Source of the DNA: Silurus meridionalis
Taxonomy: Eukaryota; Chordata; Actinopteri; Siluriformes; Siluridae
Length of the DNA stretch: 64,000 nt
NCBI RefSeq assembly: GCF_014805685.1
Contig: NC_060892.1
Span: forward strand, 15,431,490-15,495,489
Direction: 5' to 3'
The translations under genes and the position numbers were made by a program. Below, piece after piece: positions 22,321 to 34,995 of the stretch (its first letter is position 1; each line of letters begins with the position of its first letter). Below the pieces are notes generated by a model that was not told where the DNA came from, did not search any database, and saw nothing but the letters and a program-made list of their open reading frames with translations.

Positions 22321-22735
22321 TATATAAATCTCCATTCTTTTGGGAAGATGTTCCACTAGGTTTTGGAAAATGGTTGGGGAATTTTGTGCTCATTCATCTA
22401 CAAGATTATTAGTAAAGTCAGGCCCTGCTGAAGGGTGAGGAGGCCTGAGGCGCAGACAATGTTCCAGTTCATCCCAGAGTGGGTTAATAGGGTTAAGGTG
22501 GATCTCTATAGCAGTACACTCAAGATCTTCTAGTCCAACCCATCTAAACTATATCTTCATAAAGCTCACTTAGCGCACAGGGGGTATTGAATTTCCTAAT
22601 TTATGTAAAGGGAAATTGTAATGCTTCCCCACCCAAAGACATCATATACAATTGTGTGCCTCCAACTTTGTGGTAACAGTTTGAGGAGGAGGGACATAAG
22701 GCTGATGTCCCAATACTTTTGTCCACAGAGCGTAT

Positions 22736-25520
22736 GTGAGAGTTTCGACTTTACTACAGGACTTTGTTTCTTTCAGAAAACAAACTCACCGCGTTTATCT
22801 GACATCATATCACTCCGTTTCTCAATCCCATGAGTCAAACATTCCTTATATCTCCACCTACACATGCCTTGAACTAGATGTACTTCGCTGTCTACATGGG
22901 GACGAGCTTGTCTAAAAATACTTTGCGAAAAGCCCACGGTCATTTCAGGCTGAAAGATTCTCGCCGCTCGGCACGGACTGTAATTAGCGCTGCTCAGTTA
23001 GCGCCCAGCTATCTCCTGCTTCAAGCAAAAAAAAAAAAAAAAAATGGGAAGCGTGATTTGATCAAGATATGAAACACGCTGCTGGCTAGGGCGGATATTA
23101 GTCTATGCATGGTGCTGGGGTTTTATGCGAGAGTCATCTAGAGAAGGCGTTCTTTTTTCCATCTAGTTTCATTCACTATACCTTTGAGAAAATCAAATCT
23201 GTAACCTCGTGACCGGACAGAAAGGAAACACACTGCTGTCCCGTATCAACAGACGCTGGATTAGCAATTGTGAGACTAATAATCAGTGAAGCGTTTCTCA
23301 CAAAGCAGAGCGTCCCTAGATTTTTCTCTGAAGCCATTTCATTTAGCCATCGAGTGATAAAAAAAAATAAAGCCTATTTGGTAACAGCCTCGTGTCCTGT
23401 ATTTCTAGTTTAAGGTTTCTTTCGCATGGGAAATAAATTAGTAGAAATCTCAGAAAGTTGAAAGACGACAAAAGTCGAAAAAATGTATTTATTTAACTGT
23501 TAAAAAAAAAATAACCTTCTACCTGTTTTCTTACTTACTCCAAAAGTGGTACAAAAGACTCATCACAAAAAGCTACTTCTCTTTGATCAGGTTTGCACTT
23601 ATCCGTGTAAAAATGACCACGACGTTCACCGTTTTTAATAAAAATCCATAAAAGTCCTTCGAAATTCTCAAAAGCTACAAGCACTATTACCGAGCTCACT
23701 ATACTAAAAAACCAAACAGACACGCCTTTATTCACCTCGTATAGTGTCTGTGTTGAAGCTTTTAAAGAACTTACAGGATTTCTTATTGTTTGGCTGAGAA
23801 TTCAATTTCTTTCAAGGCCTCGGTTATGGACGTTAATTCAGCATCGTCTTGCGTTCGGAGTAAAATTGCGATGAATTTGTATAAAATGCATTTGCACATA
23901 CAATTGCACATCCATACAGAAGGTCAGAGGGTAAAGGCTTTTGTAATGGGCAACTTTGAAATGCCTGGGCTTTAAAGCAGCTCTGACTTGCTGACTTGTG
24001 CTCAAGAGCTCTCGTGACGTCTAGCTCGCGTGAAGTTGTTGAGCCGAGACGAGTCCATGTGACTTCGACACGGTGTGGCTACGCAGGGGGAAGGACCAGC
24101 TATCGACTTCCTTTATTGATTTTGGCAAAGGAGTGGAGTATTTACAAATCAAAACAACTTTTAATCCAGTGTGTTGATTGCATGCTGTTGAAATCAGAGC
24201 TGTGCAGCTGCAGAGGCTTTGGAAATAACGGCAGACCTAAAACTCACCTCCTTTCACACACCAATGATGAAAAGCACCGTCCTTTCCAAAAAAAAAAAAC
24301 AACAACAACACAAAAACCGGATCACTCTTAGGAGTGATTATCCGTCCTCCGGAATGGCAAAGAAATCCAATTTATCCTGAGATTATTTATGCATTATTCT
24401 GCTGCTACACCCCCACCCCTTCTTTAGCACCCTTTTCCAGAACCTTCCATCAGGCCTCTAGAGTTGCACCTTAACTTTGGGATATTCTAGCCACGCTCTC
24501 TGAGGGGTTTTATGGGATCCTGATGTGGTGTGATGAAGAATGGAAAAAGTGCTTAACCGCGTTATTAGCGCAGAGGGCGCGATTAAAAGTGTCCTCAGTG
24601 ATGAGGTTTTAAAGCGACACGGCTCTTGGCCTGGTCTGATTGATGGCCAGGGATGAGTGATTAGACGTGGGGGGGGTTACTGCAGTAATCCGCTCGCGTT
24701 TTCTTTTTATCTGCAGGAGCTCGGTGGCTCTTCTGCTTTTTCCTCTGCTCCTGCATGCTGTAAACTCTTTTACTGCAGCATAGAAAAAGCTTTACAGCCA
24801 CGGAAACTGGGGAAGGCGAAAGAAAAAAAAAAGAGAGAAGAGAGAAATAGACGACGCGTGTGCATGTCTTTAATTCTCCGGCGCAGCGAACGCCGTGGCT
24901 CATTACCGCAGCCCGTCTTTCTCTCGCGCGCACGCTTCTTTGGAAATGAATTCTGTTGTCACCCGACGTCAACTCACAAGGGGATTGGAGGAGCGCTTGC
25001 TTGCGCGTGACTATCCATCTCGCGCCTTCCTCCAGCGCCGCTCTGTCCATTTTGCTGCAGGGAGATACGGCACCGTGTCGAGCTGATGAATAATAAAACG
25101 CGACGGGGAAAAACGCGAAGGGGAAAAAAGGGCGGGAAAAAAACCCGTATCCTAACAAACACACACTCCCCAGCACACGGCGCATTAGAGAAACAACAGC
25201 CCACAATAATGCCATAAATAGAAAGACAAATCTGAAGCCAGAGTGGAGTAAAGATTTTTTTTTCATATATATAAAAAGCACACAGAATGATGCATGGGTG
25301 TGGAGGTGTGTAACTGTGCATGGGTAACTCGAGCTATGACAGCATGGAAGCATGTCAAAGAAAGCTGGGTAAAGCTCCAGGGTTTATAGAGTGTAATGTT
25401 CTGACTCGTGATTCATGGAAGACCAGCGGGAAAGCATAATGAACTGTTTTTCAAATAAAAACAGAGGTAAAGCAGCAGAATGAAATCTATTTCTCACGCT
25501 ATCACAATTGTTGCACAAAA
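22736..25520. other. Low-repeat intron, candidate conserved elements
   Basis: Short A runs only. Blocks near 22900-23350, 23780-24260 and 24440-25130 are varied. The last is CpG-rich (many CG between 24850 and 25140) and has TTTAATTCTCC and AATGAATTC words. I found no exon with consistent splice sites; open frames overlap on both strands, as expected of GC-richer unique DNA. Confidence 0.3.
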
Positions 25521-25524
25521 CAAA

Positions 25525-25715
25525 CCTGCTGACTGCCCCCCAGACCTCCTCACCCAACATCAGTGTCTGATCCTACTAACTCTGAACGTAAGCTATTGTA
25601 TTCCTCACTAATACTGAATCGTAGCTGAATGAAGACAAATCCCTACAGCTACACCCCACAAAACGTAGTGGAAAACCTTCCCAGAAGAGCAAAGCTTTTC
25701 ATTTCAGTAAAGAGA
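25525..25715. repeat. Tc1-derived repeat fragment (distal part)
   Basis: The block cctcctcacccaacatcagt ... gaagacaaatccctacagct ... aaccttcccagaagagc matches the distal half of the non-autonomous repeat also seen at 51835-51935 and 2950-3050. Confidence 0.6.
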
Positions 25716-26020
25716 CGCTAAATCCGGAACATGGAGGTAATCGGCAGATGTGTGCAAAAAAGATCTGGCTATATAATGTGTTTTGCAAGAAGCAAAATCA
25801 GCTTCGGATCAGGTCATGTTACAGCTCACAGGGGGATGAAAAAAAAACGACATGATGAAGAATCAGCAAATTCCTTATATGCTAATTCCTCTTTCACACG
25901 GTCGCCTGAAGAGCCAGGACACATTAACCATCAACGAGAAAATGTTTACCATCATTCTTTCGGATTTAGTGCAGTAAATAGAGCCTACACACTGCTACAC
26001 ACATCCACAACAGCTGAGCT

Positions 26021-26300
26021 AGAGTTGCAAAACTTCAGGAATTTTCCATTGGTATTAATAGGAATATATGGGAATTAACAGGAATTAAAGGGAATAAACT
26101 GGAAATGTAAAAAAACTGCAGGTCAGCCTTTAACAGGGAACTTAAAAAAAAATGTTTGCGGGATAATTCCGGTTAAAACAACCAAATTAAATGCAATTCA
26201 ATTAATACACAAATATCTGTCCTTAAAGCGTCCTTGTGCTGTGTGAAAGCTACTGTGCATCAAAAGAATACTAACAATTAAATAGCAATTTTCAATTCTG
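26021..26300. mobile_element. hAT-like short element
   Basis: The start gagttgcaaaacttcaggaa, followed by tandem 'ggaattaacaggaattaaag', is a familiar terminus of teleost hAT-like non-autonomous elements. No coding part. The right end is uncertain. Confidence 0.5.
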
Positions 26301-26767
26301 TATAAGATTTCATGCGTGTCAGCTTATGACCAAACAAATTGTTTTCGTTTATGTTTGTATATGATAGTTTTTCTGAATTTCGCCAAATTTCTATTTCATT
26401 CCCGTGGAAGTTTTCCGCCCTTTTGCGACCCAAAGCGGAGCTGCTATAAAGTTACCACTTTATCGCTCGGAGAAGCCGAACTTGAAACGCGTACATGAGC
26501 GCATCGCTCTGGCGTGTAGTATCAGGACATGCCACTTCAGGGTGTCTCTAAGAAGTAAAAGATCAGACTATGGGGTGATCGACGGCGTTTTACAAGGAGG
26601 AAAATGTAAGTAGGACGATCGTAAAGATTAGAAAGGAGCGAGAGCTGAAAGGCCTGATAAGAATAAGGGGATAAGGAAAAGAAATTAGGTCATTATGTAC
26701 ATCGCTGGAGATCCGAACTCTTAACGTGTTCCATCGCCGATCCCACCGAGTGTCAGATTGGGATTGG

Positions 26768-26828
<61 letters not shown>

Positions 26829-28430
26829 CGAGAGCTGCTGCAGAGATTCCATCAAAATACAATCACGTCTTCAGCCAGACCACAAGCAAACCACACGCTT
26901 ACACATTCCCACCTCAAATCAAAGAAGGACTCAATAAAGAACTTCTTAGTTTCACTCAACACATCCAATGGTTCAAGATATCAACAAGTGAAAAGTAAGA
27001 TAGCTTCACCAAAGTTCTTCCATTCATTTATTGTCTAGCGTGGACAAACAAAGGTGTGATTTGATAGTCAGCGATTTCAGCGTTTAGCCCAGGCTCATAT
27101 CTACTCAAGTGATATCATGTAACTGGCTCTAACTCCTTCATTATGAGACAGTACAGGTACTTATCATGATCTGCTCCGTTCCGCTTTGCTCTGAGATTGT
27201 GTCCGCTGTCTGAAGGTGCAAGAAGATGAGATTGGTCTGAGGTAAATTGTCTGGATGATAATCTTAGTGACGTTAACGTTGCAACGTCGCTCCTCGCTGT
27301 GTCAAGTCTAGCCAAGCAAGACATCTATATTTTCCTATTTTTTCCTTTCTCATGTATGAAATAGCACAGCTAGCAGGATTATTTTACAAACAAAACAAAG
27401 GGCACGTCATTCTGCCAACATTCTGACAGAAAGGCGGCTACACTCAGGAGGTCTCAAATGAACATCAGCCCGATTCCCAAAAATCCCACTTCCTTAATCA
27501 AACATACATCGAAAATGCAGCTTGTGTGAGAATCATCTGCATTGCTGCAGTACAGACTGACATTCAGGGAGATGATAAATACAGGCAAAAGGAACAACAA
27601 CACTTAAAATAGGCAACAAAGCAAATATCTTTTTTTTTAGGAAAACAAACCAGGCAAAAAATTTCCACAGACCCCCTTTGGGCTGAAAGTGTGAAGTATA
27701 TTTGTGGCATCATTCCGGCATTGCGCATGACAAAGCCGCCGTTAAGTTCTGTCCAAAGTCTCAGAAACAGCGTTTGTGGATTGAAATGTGTTTTTGCACA
27801 ACACAATCTCCTTCCCTTAGTTCCTGAGATATATCTCTGGACAAGATGTCACCCCTGGGGTTTAGTCATGCAAGAGAACATCAGAAATTACAGAGCAGGA
27901 TGACTTTTACTCTCGCGCGCTCCTGCTCTATTACGGTTGCTCGGCTTCGGGCTCACGCGAAAAAAAAAAAAAAAAAAAAAAGATATTGTATTCACAAAGC
28001 CGAGGGATCTGAAGTGTTCACTTTCAGCTAAAATGACACATGGAGGAGATCCTCACATGGCTATTAGAGTCATAAAAGTGCCTTCAAACTGCCATCAAAC
28101 TCTAATAGCTCCTGCGGCTTTCTAACTGCAAATCACTGACTGTAGACACACGAGTACACAAATACACACTCCCTGAGTTCAATTTGTCAGCGTGCGCATT
28201 GTGCATAGTGCCATATTTTGAAACAATGTTCACCTAACCCAGCATTTTTTTTACATCAAGAGCTGAGCTGAGCTCTTCAAGGCTCAAATACCCACTCTGC
28301 AACAAAACAAGCAGAAGAGGATAAAAGTGAGGGAACTGCTTCAGACTGGGGAGGTTTAAATCGCAAAAAAAACAACAAAACAAAAACAAGAAACCATTCA
28401 AAAATGCTCAAATGAGCCCGCAAGCTCAAT
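26301..28430. other. Low-repeat intron
   Basis: Contains a GA tract (26770-26824), an A run (27960-27981) and otherwise unique sequence. No exon with both splice sites and a fitting phase was seen. Confidence 0.35.
26770..26824. repeat. (GA)n microsatellite
   Basis: About 27 uninterrupted GA units. The open frames through it are artefacts. Confidence 0.97.
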
Positions 28431-28472
28431 GGGGGTAGAGGGGTGGTGTTGGGGTGTTGGGGTTAGGGGGGG
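28431..28472 (+). other. G-quadruplex-prone tract
   Basis: Five runs of four or more G (28431-28435, 28440-28443, 28451-28454, 28459-28462, 28466-28472) separated by loops of 3-7 bases, fitting the G4 pattern on the plus strand. It lies about 50 bp before a long TG repeat. Confidence 0.75.
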
Positions 28473-28517
28473 TTGACACAATGTCAAACATTACATCAAT
28501 TAACTCTGGAATATCAT

Positions 28518-28519
<2 letters not shown>

Positions 28520-28577
<58 letters not shown>
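28520..28577. repeat. (TG)n microsatellite
   Basis: About 29 TG units. Confidence 0.97.
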
Positions 28578-28578
<1 letters not shown>

Positions 28579-31325
28579 GCATGGCAGCATCACAGCAATA
28601 TGGTCCAAGTGTAAAATGACAAAACAAAAGGATTAAAGTGTGTGAACTCACAATAAGATGCTCGAGTTTACACCACTGGGGGTCCAAACTAGTGCTTAAG
28701 GGTTGATACAGCACTATTTGTGGGTGTACACAGCTCTAATAACAAATCAAAGTGAAATGAATGAATGCAAACATGTTATCAGAGGCCAGAATTGTGCAAT
28801 GAAACACACTCTCTAGCTAATCTTAGCCAGTCCGGATACGCGGGTAAGGACAGATGGCACTTCCCTCGTAATGTGTTATGCAGCCTCACACAGCAACTCC
28901 AAAAAAAAAACAAAAAAAACAAAAGAAGATATTAGCATGTCTAAAAGGAAGCATGAGTTTGCTTTCACACTCCCTGCTTATGGTTGGTGCTGTGGGTGAG
29001 TGGGAACTGGCAACACTCATATTAGAAGTGTTTAACACTACTAAATAAGAGATTACAGACCACCAAGTAAAAACCTGGTGGGAAGTAATGATTAATAAAT
29101 TCTTAGCATATTTATTTAAGTAAAATTGCACATGCAAGGGAGCTGTTGTAGTGAATATTGATATTTGGTATTTACTGCTCAATTGCAAGTGTTATACTGC
29201 TTTCATACAGCAGTACCATAATCCAAAAATTAATATCGAGGAACCATTTTGAGACTTAATATGGCTGAATATTTTGTTCACTTTTTGCTCTGTCAACAAA
29301 CAGTTCTCGGAATCAGTTCGCCACAGCTGAATAGTGCTTAGTGTCGCCGAGCATCTCACAGACCGACTGACAGCCTGCAGGAAAAGTAGCAACCGTTTTC
29401 CGAGAAAGGAATATCACTACGATCGGAGGTTTAACATAAAAACAGAAGTGGTTACGTTTTTTGTTTTACATAAATAAAAGCTGTGGTGAGAACGAGTCTA
29501 AACAAAATGGCAGGCTGGCAGGAAGCGATCGAGAGCGACCAAAAATGACCGGATTGTTTTTCACTTTTTCAGAAAGGTGCCTGGGTGCGTTTTGCTTGAA
29601 CAGGGGTGTGAGATGTGGTTCGTTTCATAGCGCATGCAATGAAATGACAACACTAACCTTGAGGGTGTGTGTGACCCTGTTAGTTAGGGTACAGCGGGAA
29701 AAAAAATGGCTGAGCTAAAACCCTATTGGTTGAGCTTTCACACACGTGTACATGTCAGCGTACAGGAGGAGATACACACCTGTACGTGTTCATACACGCG
29801 GAAATGTTTGCAGGATTTGCTTTAATAAATTTAAATAGATAATTTCCTGGTCAGGCACAGCTCATGGACGGTCCCTGGAGAGAAGAAAATGAAGTGAGAA
29901 GCAAATGTGTGATTTTAGTTTGACAGTATTAACTGCCCTGTAAAAACAAAACTCCTGTGTAAACTTTTCAGGGCCTGAAGCTACACGTTAGTTCAGATAA
30001 AAGCAGCGTTCACACACGAGATGTGGAAAATGGAAAATGTTGGTAAATGTTGGAAAATGTTGGTAAATGTCCTGCTATAAGTTCAGCTCATTTTTGTTTA
30101 CAGCTTTTCTGCTCTACGAGTTGTACCAGACTAGAACTCCATATATATTTTTCAATATGCTATTTAATGTTTAAGGTTTAATGTTTCTTAAACAAAAACT
30201 AGACTTTTAAACAGCAACTCATGTGGGGTTACGTTTCTGCAGCGGAATTATTACTATCACGTGTTTCAGTTTGTTACGTCTGTGATTTCTTTCTTTTGCT
30301 GTTTAATATCAGTTAGTTTTTTTGAGTCATGGACGCCAAAATCACACCTGGAACGGATTTAATATTTCAATATGTGCACATTCAAGAACATAAACTGGAA
30401 TGTTTCATTTAGCTTACATACTGAAAGGGAGCTTTCGCATCTGTTGTGTCCAAATTGTAAGGAAAGCCACATATTGGCTTAAAATAAACACTTTCATTCA
30501 CTGGTCAAAACTATACTAACTGAGATAAAAAGCCTAAATGACAATTAATAAATATATGATAAATATGTTAAAGTCTGTGTTGCAACTACAGTTATACCAT
30601 TTTGGCTGAATTTAGCAGCTCACATGAACAAAAAAAAAAGAACAGGACAAAAAAAGAAAAACCCCTAAACACAAGGTATTTTCATTCACTTCCTGCAGTG
30701 AGAGTCAGAGCCAAATCTGCTCCACGCTCTCTTGGAAAAGGGCCCAAGTGTGACTGATGTGTTCTCACCTGCTTAAAGAAGTTCAAACTGCAGCTAAATT
30801 CATAACTAATTCTTCAGCAGCATCACTGCCATACCAAAGAACTATATTTCGATAAGTGTAAAACAATAATCACATTTCCAGCGTCGACACCAGTGACAAA
30901 AAGTCAACTGCACGTCACGGCCATCACGTGTCATGATTTCGAGTTTCATCTCCATAACTAAGAGAAGATGAACTGTGATGATTTTAAGAATTGTAAAATA
31001 AATAAATAAATAAAAATGAATAAAATGGCGTGGGCAGAGGTTTGCTCATGTGGAGGACGGTGTTGAATGAAAGGGAGGAGAAGGGGGGGAGAAAAAAGCA
31101 GAAAGAAGGCGAGTGAAATGGCGGGGGAGATGTAAGTGCACGATTTCCTCGGTGGCGCTGTCACACGTCAAAGCTGCACTGAATCAAAGCGAGCTCTTTT
31201 TGATGAATATAAAGCAGAGGGTCCTGCTGAGAAGCACTCTCGCTCTAATCACGCACCCGCGGCCAGAAAGATGCCCCCCTTCCTCCTTCTCCCAAATGAA
31301 AATGAAAGCAGAAGGGGGAACTTCG
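28578..31325. other. Intronic sequence, nothing recognised
   Basis: Unique, mostly AT-rich. A short tandem of 'aaaatgttggtaaatgttgg' occurs at about 30027-30068. I saw no gene or familiar transposon. Confidence 0.4.
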
Positions 31326-31376
31326 GAGAGAGAGAGAGAGAAAGAGAGAGCGAGAGAGAGAGAGAAGTAGAGAAAA
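31326..31376. repeat. Imperfect GA tract
   Basis: GA units with A and C interruptions. The frames reading RERERE are low-complexity artefacts. Confidence 0.9.
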
Positions 31377-31597
31377 GGGATGCAGAGCACACACCAAAAC
31401 AACAAAGGCTTACTTTAGAACGGCAATAAACATTCAGGCCATCTGAGATTTCAGATCGGAGGGGTAGAGGGGTGGAGGAGAGCGGGGAACGCACCATGAA
31501 CACATTTTTAGCCCTAAACAGACAACGCACACCCTCCAGCTCATTCGCTCGACAACAAAACACAGACAGCCTCTCTTTAAATAACAACCATAACGTG

Positions 31598-31623
31598 CAC
31601 ACACACACACACACACACACACA
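31598..31623. repeat. (CA)n microsatellite
   Basis: About 13 CA units. Confidence 0.93.
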
Positions 31624-31897
31624 GTGCAAGCTGTGAAACAAAGAAAGGTCCGAGCATTGTGTGAAATTGTTAAAGCAGTATTTGGTAGACCGAGTTGTGA
31701 ACAAGCTACATGAGCATTATCTGACAAATATTAATACAGAATATTATTTTTTCGGCAACATTAGCACTGATTTTCAGATCAAACTCTTTTATAATTCTTT
31801 AATTGAAAAAATTTATAAATATTCAAACACATTTGAAAGGGTTTTTTGTCTCGGCCATTAAACAAGCTAAAATTGTATAAGGCAACCATGATGGTGA

Positions 31898-31898
31898 A

Positions 31899-31940
<42 letters not shown>

Positions 31941-31954
31941 CATCATCATCATCA
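31898..31954. repeat. (TTA)n then (TCA)n microsatellite
   Basis: About 14 TTA/ATT units changing to five TCA/ATC units. Confidence 0.95.
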
Positions 31955-32118
31955 CCGGACTGTAATTCAACATCCAGATTTTTGTAAATTGGAAGATTAG
32001 CAGCGTAAAAGCATTCAAAAAATCAATTTCGCTCATTTCACTCCATTAGTTCAGCATCTCATTTACCTCTACTCTTTCAAAAGCAGGGTCAAAGGCACAA
32101 CAGCCCTTAACTGATAAA

Positions 32119-32122
<4 letters not shown>

Positions 32123-32155
<33 letters not shown>
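32123..32155. repeat. (GT)n microsatellite
   Basis: About 16 GT units. Confidence 0.95.
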
Positions 32156-32161
<6 letters not shown>

Positions 32162-33120
32162 TGTTTTCTCCGAGTGTGTCCAGGTGTTTCCGGGCTCCTC
32201 TTGTCATCTCCGCTACGTGCTCGATCTAAACACTTCACTATGATCTTGAGAGTTCATGACCCCGTGGCTTGTGATCAGACGCTCGTCTTTGAGATGACGT
32301 GAATAATGACTATTGTGTGTCCATCCAAGAATATTGTTCGACCACTTTTTTATAACAAATGCAAACAAAGAAAGCAAGAGCACGCAGGAAGTGGAACTGT
32401 ACTGCGTGTGTGTTTTTTTAACAATATATCCAATTCAATTTGATTTTTAGAGTGTATTTAACAACACACATTGTCCCAAAGTAAAATGAAACGGATTACA
32501 AATATAAAATTCAGCATCATAAATTATGTCCCTATAAATCACTAATCAGCAATTCATCTGCAACAAAAAAACTCCCTGAGATGGCATAAAGAAAAAATTA
32601 CTTTAAAGGAACTCGTCTTCATCTGTGTGACAGAAGGTCCATTCGTTATAGTCTCATCACTGTTGAGGTTATTAAGTGTTCAGTATCTGACTCATGCTTT
32701 GTGTGTCTTTATACTACACCGTTTTTTTTCAGGTGTTTTGATTTTGAAATAAATCTTGAAATCATCAGCAAAACGAGCTGCCAAAAACGTTACCGGAGGA
32801 AAAAATTTAAAGGAGAATCAGAGAAAAAAAAACAAAAAAAAAGTATGCAGTGATTTCATGTATCTAATGGAAGGGACTGAAATGTAGCATTCATTTGGAA
32901 ATGTAAATACATTTAACAATATGTTGTTTTTTTTAAAGTCATGTTTTAGCTAGAATTTGCAATTAAAAACCATTTTAAAGTATTTCAAAAAAGATATAAA
33001 AAATCGGAAAATAACAACTGCTTTTAACAAAACAAACAAATTTGAATAGACATGTTTTTACATATTCTTTTTTTGGACTTGGACCTCTTCACACACCAGA
33101 GAAGTGAGTTTCCCGATAGC
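32156..33120. other. Intronic sequence, nothing recognised
   Basis: Unique AT-rich sequence with several short A runs. No gene, tandem repeat or familiar mobile element. Confidence 0.4.
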
Positions 33121-33129
33121 ACCATCTTT

Positions 33130-33480
33130 AAGCGTGTCAGTAGTGATGGGAAGATGGGATAATTTTAGTGACTTGGTTCTTTAAATCTCGTTCATCAAAA
33201 GAAACGAATCTTTCAGTTCATTTTGTTCCTTTAATCTTTTAATTACATTGACAGTGTATATGGAAGTCATGGGACAAGAGGAGTCATGAAATGAACTACT
33301 TAATTCTGTTTCCTGTGTAAAGCACTGCAAAGTGTATATGGGAGTCATGGGATAGAAGAACAAAGGACTCGGATTAGAAGAGTTGAGAGGTAAAACTACT
33401 CAGTTCTATTTTCTGTACATAACCTATGGAGATTTTGCGACGCTTTGCTCATGCGCGTCCAGTAGAAAATGAACGAATCA
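33130..33480. mobile_element. hAT-like non-autonomous element
   Basis: The left end agtagtgatgggaagatggg, then gacttggttctttaaatctc, resembles a common teleost hAT-like repeat. Inside, two copies of 'gtgtatatggaagtcatgggac' (33257 and 33332) form a short direct repeat. No transposase. Confidence 0.55.
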
Positions 33481-33599
33481 CTTTTTGAGACTACATGTTC
33501 TTTTAAGTATTTTTAACTTTCTTACTTTTTAACTATGTCATTTTTTCTATATATTTACTCTAATGCCATTTATTTGCTGTCACTCATCACCTCGAGTTT

Positions 33600-33950
33600 T
33601 GAAATGCTTTTCCCTCTCCCCACAGTTGTAAAAACTGATTGTCTGAGTTACTACAGACGTCCCATCACCACAAGACCAGTCTGGATATTGTCCTCTGGTC
33701 TGTCCTCAACAAGGTGTTCCAGCTCGCAAACCCTCCGCTCACAGGATGGGCTTTTGTTTTTTATAACTATCCTGTGTAAACTCTAGAGACTATGTGTGAA
33801 AACCCCAGGAGATCAGCAGTTTTTAAAATACTAAAAACAGCACATCTGGCATCAACAACTATGGTTAAAATCACAAGAAGCTCTTGCCCTGTGTCTGTAA
33901 ACATATCTGTATATGTATATTTTTGGATTCCACTTAATAAAGATTTTGGA
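33600..33950. repeat. Tc1-like non-autonomous repeat fragment
   Basis: The block gtgtgaaaaccccaggagat, then cagcagtttttaaaatac and catctggcatcaacaactat, is shared by a teleost non-autonomous repeat that normally ends near 'aataaagtgg'. Here the end reads cttaataaagattttgg. Confidence 0.5.
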
Positions 33951-34154
33951 CATTGGACTTTGGAGGATAAACAACCTCTTAATCGCTACTCAACAAATAA
34001 CATTACACAAAAAAAGAACAAATGCTGTTTTATTCCATCATTGAACATTTCAAGGCTCTGGAATGGAGGAGTTGGTGTTGGATCTAAAATGATCTCAGAT
34101 GTTGAGCTATTTTATGAGTTGCACAGGAGCTCCTGTTTCCACAACTAACTGTAT

Positions 34155-34260
34155 ACGGGGATGGGCAGGGTTTATGATACATGTATTTCAAATACATATT
34201 TCAAATATAAAATAATAATTTGTATCAAAATACTTTAGTGTTTTGTATTGTTGTGGTTTT
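34155..34260. mobile_element. hAT-like terminus fragment
   Basis: ggggatgggcagggtttatg, then catgtatttcaaatacatat, matches the terminus of a frequent teleost hAT-like element. Only about 100 bp is recognisable. Confidence 0.45.
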
Positions 34261-34770
34261 AAAATGCTGTAAAACACTTTGTAAGATTTCTATATGATGA
34301 CTTAAAAACGCGGTCTCTGATTGGTGGCCACTTAGTAATTTGCCCAGACTTGTTGAGATCAGAAAAGAAAGAGGATCTATATGAAAGAAGGTGGTGAAGG
34401 TAAGAAACGTGCAGGCTGCCAGCTTCCAAATAGTCCAATGATTTATAAATATTTGATTGCTGATTATTGTAACCCAATTAAAGTAGCTGTTTAGTAGGAT
34501 CATGATTTTGCATACCATTGCATGAATGACTGCCTAACACATAATATATTATTATATTTATGATTAACAATTAAATTATTAATCAGTTAGAAACCAGTTA
34601 CTATGTATGCAGGTGCCATCAGTTGTCTTGTTCTGAATGACTAGTTTGTCATTGAGTTTGTGTTGCTGATGCAAAGCAGCCCTTTGTTACCAAACAACAA
34701 GTGACTAAATTAAAAATCAAATACTGTACACTATTACGTTTTAAAAGCAGGTAAATCTAGGTGAATTTAC
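34261..34770. other. Intronic sequence, nothing recognised
   Basis: AT-rich. Minus-strand open frames of 72-97 codons here share no recognisable domain. Confidence 0.35.
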
Positions 34771-34774
34771 TAAG

Positions 34775-34875
34775 GTACGATGGGGGCTTGGGGGTGGCGA
34801 GGGCGGGGTCTACTGGGGGTGTCCAAAATTTGCGGATTTTCTAAAAGTAACCCCCGCAAGTTCCGGGGGACCACT
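34775..34875. repeat. Tigger-like end fragment
   Basis: The block ending cccgcaagttccgggggacc-actgta reads, inverted, as tacagtggtcccccggaact, a pogo/Tigger-like terminus. Only one end is visible. Confidence 0.4.
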
Positions 34876-34899
34876 GTACAAAAAATTAACTTATTTTAA

Positions 34900-34995
34900 G
34901 TTCTATTTTGTTTTATAATTCTTACATTATGTAAAGCTGCTTTGAGACAGTGTCCATTTTGAAAAGCGCCATATAGAAATAGAACTTAATACTTG
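34900..34995 (+). repeat. LINE 3' tail fragment
   Basis: gtaaagctgctttgagacag, then tgaaaagcgccatatagaaa and an A-rich end, is the widespread 3' tail of a teleost L2-like LINE. Confidence 0.55.

Larger units (their letters stand above)
20765..22735. repeat. Old Tc1-derived repeat split by two later insertions
   Basis: The left flank (20770-20855) has aacaaaagatagtggacacc and cacatttagtcccaattgc. The right flank (22340-22735) resumes with gaagatgttccactaggttt and ends gatgtcccaatacttttgtc. Together they form the same repeat as at 720-3070. The interior 20856-22320 is occupied by a Tc1 element, a TA tract and a Tigger-like element. Confidence 0.65.

Noticed and set aside
24661..25353. 230-codon open frame on the minus strand and overlapping frames on the plus strand
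   Set aside because: The frames overlap on both strands in a CG-richer block, with no recognisable domain or splice signals; composition artefact or conserved non-coding DNA.
28650..28673. Possible 24 bp microexon on the minus strand (WCKLEHLI) with a GTGAGT donor
   Set aside because: Very short, not heptad-like, and beside a G4/TG region. Chance cannot be excluded.
32066..32104. Possible 39 bp phase-0 exon on the minus strand (GCCAFDPAFERVE)
   Set aside because: The acceptor follows a CA repeat and lacks a pyrimidine tract, and the donor is weak.
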